A model generated the notes under the pieces. That model was not told where the DNA came from. It saw only the letters and a list, made by a program, of their open reading frames with translations, and searched no databases. A DNA stretch of 64,000 nt from positions 19,642,446-19,706,445 of the forward strand of contig CM043969.1 in the NCBI GenBank assembly GCA_014529385.2, read 5' to 3'. Numbering within the stretch: position 1 is the first letter of the stretch; each line of letters starts with the position of its first letter. The translations under genes were made by a program, and so were the position numbers. This document shows, in pieces, positions 40,139 through 50,060 of the stretch. This DNA comes from Adiantum capillus-veneris. Lineage: Eukaryota; Streptophyta; Polypodiopsida; Polypodiales; Pteridaceae.

Positions 40139-41032
40139 TGTTTGGAGGTGATAACAACATACAAGTGCCCACCTAGCCAAGGCGCCCGTTGGGTCAGCCG
40201 GCCAAAGTTTTAATGTGGTCACATTATTTTTCCAATGTTTAATACATCAAACCCTATAAAAGCCTAATAACAATCGTCTATGTCAAGTCTAAGTCAAAGA
40301 TGTAATTTTTCCAATGATGTATGTAAAGGTCCATGAGAAGTTGGCTGCCAGACACTTTAGAAAGTCCTAGGTATATAATACACTAAGGTTAGTGGGAAAG
40401 GGAGATTATTTTTTAAGATAAGTGACTATTGTTGTACGCACAGGGAGCGACCTCTTGGCTCCAACTTGCAATCATCGCTATTGTGGCTAAGGTAATCCAA
40501 ATTCAGTTTTGTTTATTGCATTGTGTTCTTCTTACTCTGTTCTTTCATTCAAGTGTAAGCATTCAAGATTCGGTGTAGGTATCAAACGCAACCGTTGTGG
40601 CCTTAAATCGCTATTTTGAGTGTTTATATGCGTATTTTATGTTGTTTTGACCCTAGGAGAGGCTTTAGGATCATCCGTTTACTGTTTTTGCGTACTTCCG
40701 TGTACCCATCCAAAATGTTGTGACAGTGATAGGATATGCTCCTTATAGTCCCCTGTAGCTTCCCTTCAAGTTTTGTGCGAATCCGATATGATTTGCATGG
40801 TAAACATGCGTGATGACTGTAGAGCTATGTAGAAGGACATAGGCAGATTACTTGGCTTTAGTGCGTTTGATTTGCTTGTAGAGTTAGTAGTTGCATCTCT
40901 TTGAGTTCACTTCATTAGGATTGACACCCTAGTGAGTTTCCATGCCTCATCCGAGTCGCTTCCCTGGTATTGATATTTATGTTGATGCCTGAAGGTTATG
41001 CTATGGACGTCCGTCGTGGCGACCCGCAAACA
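40139..41032 (+). repeat. 3' LTR of L1
   Basis: 894 bp, starts TGTTTGGAGGTGATAACAAC and ends ACCCGCAAACA, followed by GTGAA. Candidate TATA box TATATAA at 40372-40378. It lacks the GATCGCGAT motif present in the 5' LTR and has a few other short indels relative to it. Confidence 0.88.
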
Positions 41033-41037
41033 GTGAA
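41033..41037. repeat. target-site duplication GTGAA, right of L1
   Basis: Matches 19966-19970 exactly. Confidence 0.85.
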
Positions 41038-42200
41038 AAAAAGATATTGGTGGAAAGGAATGTATAAGGATGTAGCAAATTTTGTGGAGTCTTGTGTCAC
41101 ATGCCAAATGTATTCTAATGTACGCCATCGTGATGGATTTCATCCTACGTACCCATTAGCCATGCACTATAACTGGGTTGTTGATCTAGTCACAATTCCT
41201 TTAGGACTTTGGCAAATGAGATATTTGTTACTTGCACGCGAAGACATGACAAATCAAGTGGAAGGGCGTGCATTGGGGACAAAAACTACAAAATCTGTTT
41301 GTAAATTTTTACTTGAAAATGTAATATGTTGCTTTGGCTGTGTGGGAAAGATAGTTGTTGATAGAGGTGAGTTAGATGCAGATGAAGCAAGGGATTTCTT
41401 CACAAGAATTGGTATCAAGATAGCCTTGACCTCTGCTTCTAATCCAGAGGAAAATGGGAAAAGTGAAAGAAGACATCCTCCTATTGTCAAAGCTTTGGCG
41501 AAGGCATGCAAAGGTAGAATGTGTGATGGCCAAGGTTGCTACCATATGCTTTATGGGCCAACCATACAACTCATAGCTCAATGACTTGTTACATGCCTGC
41601 TAAATTGATGTATGGTTAGAAGCCAGTCATGCTAATTGAGGATGTCGTTCCTACTTGGAACATGTTACCTTGTGAAGATGGTATAAGCAAAGAAAATCTA
41701 CTTGCATTGTGCATAAGGAAATTGGAAAGAAGACATGAAGACATAGAGATTACAAAATCTCGACTAAAGGATGCAAGACTAAAGAATAAAGATAGGTTTG
41801 ATAAAAGACATAGCCTTCAACCAAAGCCTATTGAAGAGGGTGATTGAGTCCTAATGTACGATAGTAGCCTTGACAACCAGCACACCACACAAAGAAAGTT
41901 GTAAACATGTGGTTTGGTCCATGTGTTGTCAAACATGTACATGGAAATGCTACATATACCTTGAGGGAGCTCGATGGAACAAAGATCAAAGTTCCCATAG
42001 CAGGCCAAAGAATCAAGATGTTCAAAAGGAGACATGATAATCATCCTTTTGATTCACAAAAAAATGATGATGAAGAACCTAATGACATTGCCATGGATGA
42101 GGATGAAGAAGTAGAGGATGATATTCTAGACATTGCCATGGATGAGGATGAAGAGCATCGTCGCAAAACTGCATGGAAAGTGACCCAAAATATAATATTA
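41033..42200 (+). pseudogene. pol: integrase of element H, C-terminal of the L1 insertion
   Basis: Directly after the duplication the integrase continues with YWWKGMYKDVANFVESCVTCQMYS (zinc cysteines). The core follows: HYNWVVDLVTIPLG (first Asp), GKIVVDRGELDADEA (second Asp) and SNPEENGKSERRHPPIVKAL (Glu region). A TGA near 41581 ends this frame. Further sequence gives ENLLALCIRKLERRHEDIEI and, in another frame, MWFGPCVVKHVHGNATYTLRELDGTKIKVPIAGQRIKMFKRR. This is the integrase C-terminal fold, followed by an acidic duplicated tail (two DIAMDEDEE copies). Inactive. Confidence 0.85.
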
Positions 42201-42240
42201 ATGAAAAATGATGACTATCTATGCTTTTTATGTGTATGTT

Positions 42241-44272
42241 AACGATCCCATAAATTCAAGGATTTTTCGACTCTGTTTGGGATTTTTCACATTAAAAATG
42301 GCCTTTTTTGGGTCAAAAATGACCTGAAAATGACCTAGTTTTGGTCCTAAGTGGAAAAATGGCCCAAAAAATGACACATCCGATGAAAATGCCATGGGAG
42401 GTCTTCTTTTTAATGAAATAACTTGCAATTTTTCACTACTGTGCGATTGTTGTCATGGTTGCTCAATCTATGTGTAGTGCAATCCCACCTCTTCGAAATC
42501 TTGTATCTGAGCTTTTGAGGGAGTGAATTAGGGTTTCCCCTTATCAAAATGGTGTGTGAGCTTCAATTTTGAAGATCTTAAATCTCTACAAAATCAAAAA
42601 ATGTTCGTCGAGAAGGTGGAAGCTCGTGTATTCCTTTCAATTGTTTGATGTTACTACTATGTAATTGGGGGCGAGGCTACATGATTCCATGAAAGAGGGT
42701 TGTGTTTTGATTGGTTTTTGTGCATGCAAGAGCATTGAGGTTTCATGGCTGAACATTTATACTTTTCAATTGATGTTTTTAAGTAGAATTGAAAGTGATT
42801 TGGTGATCCTTTCATCATAATCTGAACTACAAAATTAAGCACGACGGGAAAGAGGGTTTGTGACCTTTCTGTCACGGATGCTCTTAGATTTTGAACCAAC
42901 TTTAGAAAGAGGGTTGGTGATTCTCCATAAGAATCCTTTTCACAAAGTTTTTGTTATTTTCATCACAAACTCTTATAGCCATAGGTTCCACACCTTCCCA
43001 GCTAGACCGCACACATCCCGACAACGTGCCTCCGAACGACATGGGCAGAGATGAAGCGGTTATGGTGGTTGTCGATGATCGATGGGCGACGTGGCAGTCT
43101 AACGGTGGTGCTACATAGTGATGACATGGAAGCCAATAAGGGTGTTTGCCCCACCCAAAAGCGTCACAATTTTTTAAAGGGGAAGAGGTAAGCAAGGCCC
43201 CCCCACTAGCAACATCGCTAGTGGTAAGGGGAGAGGGTATGAGAGAGATGAAGTGTGGAGATGGGATAGAAGAGAGAGGAGAGAGGAGAGAGGAGAGAGG
43301 AGGAAGTAGAACCCCGAGGAGTGCTGGAGAGGGTGAACTCTAAGAAAGCTGGTCAGATGATCCAAAGGACACTTTCCAATGTGGGGAAAAAGGGGGTATG
43401 GTAAAAAAAATATTAAAAAAATCAAAGTGACTGAGGCACAAGTGACATCGCTAGTGCCCCCTCTCAAGTGCAAAGAGGAGAATTTGGAGAGAACAAGCGA
43501 GAAAACAATCTCGTACCCAAGTTTCCAAATCAAGGTGTCAGGTTGCCCAATTAAAAAGAGATTTCCAAAGTTGAAGGCCCCCCCTATAAAGTCATTTTTA
43601 AATCAACTTTTTAACATCGTTTGAAGCCTATAGAGTGGAGTTTTTTGATAGAGGAGTGTGTATGTCAACCTCCTTTATATTTTCTCATGGAAATGGTCAT
43701 TGTGATGGTAGTGCAAGCTTTGTAAGTGTCTCTTGAAGCGTAATCAAGCCACAATTGCCTAGTTTTGGTGTTGTTTCCCCTTTCCCCCTTCTCTTTCTCT
43801 TGCTCTTGTGTTATCTCATGGTGTGGGCAATGCAAATGTGTGTAACCCCCGAGACCAGGGGTGCTTTGTGTAAGAGAGTGAGATTGAGTGGATGTGTGTG
43901 TGTGCAAGGGTTGAGACAAATTGTGCCAGTGGGTGTGAGTTGTGTTGTGGGCAACGTATTCAGATGCAGTCGTAGGGTAGGGGGCCATCTCCGAGCATGT
44001 AATGAGCATTTCAAAACACTCACTACCATAGCCTTAAGCTACCAAGGAAACAATACGCTTGCCATAGTTGTTGGTGCCTAGCATTTTAGAACTCTATGAA
44101 TGCTAGTTATCACACAAGAACACCAAAGGCAAGGAAGAAAATTCCAATCAAGCTCCTCCTCTCCTATATCTCTTCAACACATGTGCTAGTCCTCTAAGGT
44201 GCGGCTCCGATATCATGTCAAAGTCAACACTACAAAAGCATAGAGCCAACAGAGAGAATGCACAAGAGATAG

Positions 44273-44340
<68 letters not shown>

Positions 44341-44489
44341 TCTGATGAACCAATCAACTTGGCAATGAATTCGAGTATTGTGCAATGGGGGCTAGGTCTT
44401 TCTTATATACTAGCCTTGGAAAATTTTCCTACCCAAAACTTTGGTGAATAAGTAAAATAAATACCTAAAGCTAACATAAATATGTGGGT
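42241..44489. other. no gene recognised; GA-rich microsatellites and a possible degenerate primer site
   Basis: No coding domain seen. GAGAGG units lie at 43265-43303 and a (GA)n run at 44281-44335. On the minus strand TGATATCGGAGCC at about 44206-44218 resembles a decayed TGGTATCAGAGCC primer site, which would imply an LTR remnant nearby, but no LTR partner was found. Confidence 0.4.
44281..44335. repeat. (GA)n microsatellite
   Basis: Nearly pure GA repeat of about 55 bases. Confidence 0.95.
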
Positions 44490-45339
44490 CATATCGGGCC
44501 ATTTACTTGAGATGTTATAACTTCAACAAAAAGAAGAGGTAAGAAGGATGAATCAAATTTGCAATCAGACATAGAATATTCAACAACCTCAAATGAAAAT
44601 GTGCAATATCTATGGGGGCAATCACCCTAGCACTCAATGCTACACCCAACCAAGACCTGGACCTCCAAATGTATTGTGACAACCCAAAAGGTGTGCCATT
44701 GAATAGAAGTGGATCAATCATGAAACCCATGAGTGCTATTACAACTAGAATGTCGTGAATGACCATATAATCCTCCACCCATGAACCAACAGCACCATCA
44801 AGGTATCTAGTCAAACAATGTAAATGTTGTACCAGGAGCTGAGAGTTGAGAGACCACATCATTATAATGACAATAGAGTTGCTAAAGATACACTCAACCA
44901 ACCAAACCTCAAGAAAATTAGTCATTAATACCTAGTCTACCCTAATATGAGGGACCCAAAAAACCTTACGGAATTTTTGCAAAAGCCATTCTATACGAAT
45001 AAGCACCTTACTCTTCATGGGAGAACACTAGAACCTTACACCAACCCTCATATGTACCATAGACAACAAGGGATCACTATTTGGAAAATGAAAGTACTTT
45101 GGTTTTTATAGCCAACCCAAACTACAAACCTAGGGCATATCTAGCTAAGCAAGGCCAACCAATTCCACAAACACAACCACCTCATCCCATGGGACCATGC
45201 TATGAGTATGGATGTAGTCACTGGGCTATAAATTTTCCACACAAAGGAGAAATGTTTGGATTCTTTGATTTTTGTCTAGATTGTAACAAAACACACACCA
45301 CTTTGGACTACCCAAAAAACATGACAAAGCATGATGAAC
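44490..45339 (+). pseudogene. gag fragment of L2, left of element E
   Basis: Degraded frames match the L1 gag linker. The last frame (from 45081) reads STLVFIANPNYKPRAYLAKQGQP, as in L1 DTLMFIANQERRPETILAKQEKP. The knuckle is decayed: CYEYGCSHWAINF against CYKCGGNHWAKNC, so two cysteines are lost. The second knuckle is CLDCNKTHTTLDY against CLECAITHVVSNC. Cut at 45339 by E. Confidence 0.72.
45335..45339. repeat. target-site duplication TGAAC, left of E
   Basis: Matches TGAAC at 52615-52619. Confidence 0.8.
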
Positions 45340-46792
45340 TGTAAGGTCTCTACTTTCGAATTTCACACAAGTTCTATTACTCATTTGAATTTTTTTTAAC
45401 CATCACTCATTATTTAAGATATTCGAGTTCAAATTATGAATCGTAGGTTGAGAAAACCTAGAATTTAAAATTTATGCTACAAAATTATGACATGTTTAGC
45501 TATATGAATCACTAACTAACTTATTGCAAGACTTATTTACTGATTGTAGAATTTTCATTTACTACTGTAAAGTTTAACTTAAAAAATGTAAAGTAAATTA
45601 TCATTAAGGAAATAAATAAAATAATTATAAAGACAAAAGAATACACAGGGATGACAAGTGAAGGCACATGGACTCACCTGGACTCACATAGGAGGGGACA
45701 AAGTGGGACACACTGTCACATGAAAAGGAGAGGCTAGTCTTGACTAATCTTAATGAGGGGGGGCTGTGTGGCCTTATCTTTTGATGATAATGACAAAGTG
45801 GTCAAGCTGATGGGTACCACAAGGGTACCAAAAACGCGGGTATGATTTTTGAGAAAATAATTTTTTTTTGAAAAAAAAAATAAATTTTTTTGATTTTTTT
45901 TTTGGACGTTTTCTTTTCTGCTATAAATAGAGCATCCATGCTCACACTTTAGACATAGAGATTGCCTCTATAGCGCTCACAAAGTGCTACCACTTCTCTT
46001 AGAGAGAAGGCATCCACAAACCACTAAGAGAGCAAAAACTCTAGTGGACTAATAAGGTGCGTATTAATTAAGCATTCAATTAACTTTAGGAATGATGTAT
46101 GTGTGTTATCTCTTACTCTTATCTCTCTAATAGATTAGTAAGATTCAATTAGTTGTGTGTGTGTGTGTGTGCTATTTCCTACTCTAATCTCTCTAATAGA
46201 TTAGTAAGATTCAATTAACTATGTGTGTGTGTGTGCTATCTCCTAATCTAATCTCTCTAATAGATTAGTAAGATTCAATTAGCTATGTGTGTCTGCGTGC
46301 TATCTCTTACTCTAATCTCTCTAATAGATTAGTAAGATTCAATTAGCTATGTGTGTGTGTATGTGTGCTATCTCCTACTCTAATCTCTCTAATAGATTAG
46401 TAAGATTCAATTAGCTACGTGTGTGTGCGTTCTATCTCTTACTCTAATTTCTCTAATAGAAGATTCAATTAGTTTTAAGAAGGATATGTGTGCGTGTGTG
46501 CTATCTCTTACTCTAATCTCTCTAATACATTGGTGAGATTCAATTAGCTTTAGAAAAGGATGTGTGTGTGTTCTTTTTTACACTAATCTTCTAATGGATT
46601 AGTAAGATTCAATTAACTTTAGAAAAGATGTGTGTGTATGTTTTCTCTTACTCTAATCTCTCTAAGTATACCTACTCTCTCTAGTTAATACATCTTCACT
46701 ATTAACTTATGCATAGTTAATTGAAAGTTAATACATAAGAGAACTCATCATATTCTTATTATACATGATGAAATTATCATTCAACAATTTTA
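45340..46792 (+). repeat. 5' LTR of E, 3'-truncated
   Basis: From 45704 it matches the right LTR. TATAAATAG at 45922-45930 is a good TATA box and is also present at 50284. The sequence passes directly into gag tail coding at about 46793-46820, without a primer-binding site. Confidence 0.72.
46095..46670 (+). repeat. ~62-bp minisatellite in 5' LTR of E, about nine units
   Basis: Unit: GT run, then CTATCTCCTACTCTAATC, TCTCTAATAGATTAGTAAG and ATTCAATTAG. Nine units by eye, the last four diverged. The 3' LTR has about eight. Confidence 0.88.
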
Positions 46793-46817
46793 TTGAGTCT
46801 CCGCAACAAATACACCT

Positions 46818-48821
46818 AATCGAGCTAGAGGACGAGGCCAAATAATAAATCGTGGAGGAAGAAATGGAGGACGAGGTCGAGGGCGCGGAATGGCTGCCAA
46901 AGTCAATGCTATCATAGGAGAACCAACATTGGGAGAAGAACAAGAGGAAAGAGCAACTCTACATGCTGCAATTGATAACCCAAGAGCAAGACAACAATAT
47001 GCTGTCATTCAAACACCTGCAAATCACAAAGGTGAAAAATTTGAGCTTCTTATTGATTGTGGCAGTACTCATTCTTTCTTGTCACCTAAATGTTTAAGGA
47101 GGTTAGGACTTAATCAACACCCTGCAAGAAAGATGAGAGTTGAATTAGCCAATGGAAAGGAGGTGTTATCTTAGTACACTGTAGGAAAAATAGATTTCAA
47201 GTTGGGAGAATACTCTACTTCTGCTACTTTTCGAACCTTACCCATAGGAATCTATGACAGAATTCTTGGAATGGATTGGTTAGCCAGCCATAATGCCAAT
47301 ATCCATTGTGCCCAAGGAAGTGTTACTTTTGTGGACAACCAAGGTCAAGAAGTCACTATTCAAGGCCAGAATGGACGACCAAAAGCTTACTTGGTCAAAG
47401 CTAATCGTCTTTTGAAAGGGTTACGCAAGGGTCAACAATTTTTTGTAGTCAAGCTAAACAAAGTAGAAAAATCTTCTTCCAACCCTGAACCAATGTGGCT
47501 AGAAGAATTTTTGGATGTTTTCCCAACTGAACTTTCTGAACTACCACCACCTTGCGAGGTAGACCATGAAATCAAAATTTTCCCAGGTAGTGAACCAGTC
47601 TCAAGAGCGCCATACAAGATGTCACTTCCAGAGGCTATAGAACTCAAGGAGCACCTCAAGCAGTTGATTGAGCAAGGGTTTATCCGACCTAGTACATCTC
47701 CATGGGGTGCACCTGTTCTCTTCCAAAAGAAAAAGGATGGCTCTCTTCGACTTTGCATAGATTATAGGGGCTTAAATCAGGTTACCATCAAGAATAAATA
47801 TCCAATTCCTCGTATTGATGAGATGCTGGACAGATTACATGGAGCCAAAATATTCACAAAGATTGATCTTCGATCTGGCTATCATCAAATTCGAATCCAG
47901 GAGGATGATATCTCCAAAACAGCTTTCAACACTCGTTATGGTCATTACGAATTTACAGTGATGGCTTTCGGACTTACGAATGCTCCTGCAACTTTCAATC
48001 GTCTGATGCACGATATCTTTAGAGAATTCTTGGACGATTTTGTCCTAGTATTCTTTGACAATATCTTAATTTATTCCAAATCAAAAGAAGAGAATGAAGG
48101 ACATGTTAGGAAAGTGTTAGAGCTTTTACGCCGAAATAAGTTGTATGCAAAGAAAAGCAAATGTACCTTCTTTACCCCTAAGGTCTGTTACTTAGGGTTT
48201 ATCATTTCACCTAAACGAGTCTCTGTTGACCCTGACAAAGTCAAGGATATTGTGGAATGGCCTCAACCCACTTCACAAACCGAAGTCAGAGGGTTCTTAG
48301 GTATCACAGGGTGGTACAGGATCTTTGTAAAGGACTATGCTCTTAAAGTTGCACCACTAACCGACTTGCTAAAGAAAGGATCTACGATACTTTGGGAAGA
48401 AAAACATGAATCTTGCTTCAAACAGCTTAAGGAGTATCTTGCTTCAGAACCTCTCTTAAAACTTCCAGATTTCACCCAAGAATTCGAGGTGATCACAGAT
48501 GCTAGTAACCTTGCATTAGGAGGAGTCCTTACTCAAGAAGGAAGGCCTGTAGCTTATACTTCTTGGAAGCTTAGGATTCATGAAGTGAATTATGCTACAC
48601 ATGATTTAGAATTGCTAGCAGTTATTCACGCTCTCAAGCTATGGAAACATTATCTATTGGGACGCAAATTCCAGTTGGTAACAGACCACAAGAGCCTTGA
48701 GTGGATTTTTACCCAACCTAACCTTAACATGAGACAGAGCAGATGGATAGAACTCATGCACGAATATGATTTTGATATTAAATTTAGACCAGGTAAGATA
48801 ATGTTGTGGCAGATGCCCTAA
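46818..48821 (+). pseudogene. pol: gag tail, protease, reverse transcriptase and RNase H of element E
   Basis: One register interrupted by a single TAG (47172-47174). It opens with an RGRG-rich Gag tail and no knuckle. Protease reads FELLIDCGSTHSFLSPKCLRRLG (DCG for DSG) and [19 protein letters not shown] reads [40 protein letters not shown] and [19 protein letters not shown]. The active site is [10 protein letters not shown], where the second catalytic Asp is Asn. RNase H reads [35 protein letters not shown] and [12 protein letters not shown] frameshift near 48800 disrupts the NVVADALSR connection. The sequence is well preserved overall, but the polymerase should be dead. Confidence 0.92.
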
Positions 48822-50058
48822 GCCGTAAAGCTTTTCTGGGGGCAATTTCCATGGCTAACAACCCCATTTTAGACAAGGTCTCGGATGCTGTTGTCAGAGA
48901 TGCAGATTACCAGATGCTTGCTAGTATCCTACGTGAAGAGAGGGTATCATCAAATTAGCCTAAACCTTTACATTACTCCTTAGAAGATGGAAAAATTTAC
49001 TATAGGAATCAACTATGCATACCTAAAGATTCTACCCTAAGGAATGCTATCCTATATGAAGCACATGATGGCCCAACTTCAGGACATCCAGGTTATGCCA
49101 AAACCATCAATGCAATTCGCAGAAGTTACTATTGGCAAGGTATGAAGGGTGATGTCCTTCGCTATGTCAAGCAGTGTTTGTCTTGTCAAAGGATTAAGGC
49201 AGAAAGACTAAAGATGCCAAGTAAATTACATCCTTTAGATATTCCCCAAATGAAATGGGAATGTATTAGCATGGACTTTATCACCGGGTTTCCTTTTGTT
49301 CAAGCTGGCTATGATTCAATCATGGTCATAGTCGACTTGCTTACTAAAGTGGCTCACTTAATCCCAGTCAAGACAACCTTTACAGCTTCAGATATTGCTC
49401 GTCTGTTTGGGAAGGAGGTTTTCAGAATTCATGGTTTACCCAAGAGAATTGTCAGCAATCGTGATGCCAAGTTTACTTCAAAGTTTTGGGTATCATTGTT
49501 TCAAGCTATTGGAACCCAGTTATGTTTTAGTACTGCTTATCATCCTCAAACTGATGGCCAAACTGAAAGAGTTAATCAAAGTAATTGAAGACATCCTCAG
49601 AGCCTACTGCAATAGAGAACCTCGCAAGTGGATTCAATACCTACCCTTGGTAGAGTATGCATACAATTCCTCTACTCATAGAAGTATTGGAATGACACTT
49701 TTTAATGCTCTTTATGGTCAAGAATTTTTATCACCTCTTAACTTTTCTGACCCCACTATAAGGGTAGAAGCCTCAAAGAAAATGCGTGAAGAAATGGAAG
49801 CTCAAACCAAAGCCATTCTCGAAGGGATATTCAAGCGGCTCAAGATCGACAAAAGAAGTACGCCGACTTAAAAAGATCTGATCGGATTTTCAAAGAAGGT
49901 GACAAAGTTTTCTTACGAGTAAAACCCAAAAGAGCAATCTGTCTCTCAGAAGGTATAAGAAGCTTAGCTACCGATATTGTGGACCTTAAATCAAGGTTGT
50001 AAGTGATCAAGCTTATAGACTAAAACTCCCTTCTCATCTCAAAGTGCATGATGTATTT
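48822..50058 (+). pseudogene. pol: integrase of element E, truncated at its C terminus
   Basis: The zinc-binding region reads HDGPTSGHPGYAKTINAIRR, then VKQCLSCQRIKAE. The core has CISMDFITGFPF (first Asp), RIVSNRDAKFTSKFW (Asn where the second catalytic Asp is expected) and HPQTDGQTERVNQ (catalytic Glu). A frameshift at about 49580 leads to VIEDILRAYCNREPRKWIQYLPLVEYAYN. A later broken frame has HLKVHDVFH, which should continue as the C-terminal fold. Instead it runs straight into LTR sequence at 50061. Not functional. Confidence 0.87.
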
Positions 50059-50060
50059 CA

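Larger units (their letters stand above)
19971..41032 (+). mobile_element. L1: LARD-like LTR retrotransposon, 21 kb including two nested copia elements
   Basis: Two LTRs (19971-20895, 40139-41032) in direct orientation start TGTTTGG and end CGCAAACA. They are flanked by the 5-bp duplication GTGAA on both sides. A purine tract AGGAAGGGGGGAG precedes the 3' LTR. Excluding C1 and C2 the element is about 10.9 kb. It holds a repeat-rich leader, gag, retropepsin-like sequence and further ORFs, but no reverse transcriptase or integrase that I can see. It would therefore depend on another element for mobility, like LARDs. Confidence 0.88.
13800..42240 (+). mobile_element. Ty3/gypsy element H, rearranged host of nested insertions
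   Basis: Pieces of one plus-strand gypsy element lie in order: gag (13860-14640), protease (14690-15260, inverted), protease-RT linker (15260-15843), end of RT plus RNase H (about 18990-19620), start of integrase (19860-19970) and the rest of integrase (41033-42200). Removing the 21-kb insertion L1 and one target duplication brings the two integrase halves together at the zinc-binding motif. No LTRs were recognised. It is the oldest layer of this stack. Confidence 0.8.

Noticed and set aside
41254-41581. Minus-strand open frames opposite the H integrase
   Set aside because: They overlap clear integrase coding on the plus strand and have no domain of their own.
43665-44081. Overlapping frames on both strands near 43.7-44.1 kb as genes
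   Set aside because: Low-complexity Thr/His or Cys/Val composition from GT-rich sequence; neither strand shows a domain.
46095-46670. Regular ~62-bp repeats resembling a CRISPR array
   Set aside because: Units are contiguous without unique spacers, lie inside a plant LTR, and are shared with the other LTR of the same element.
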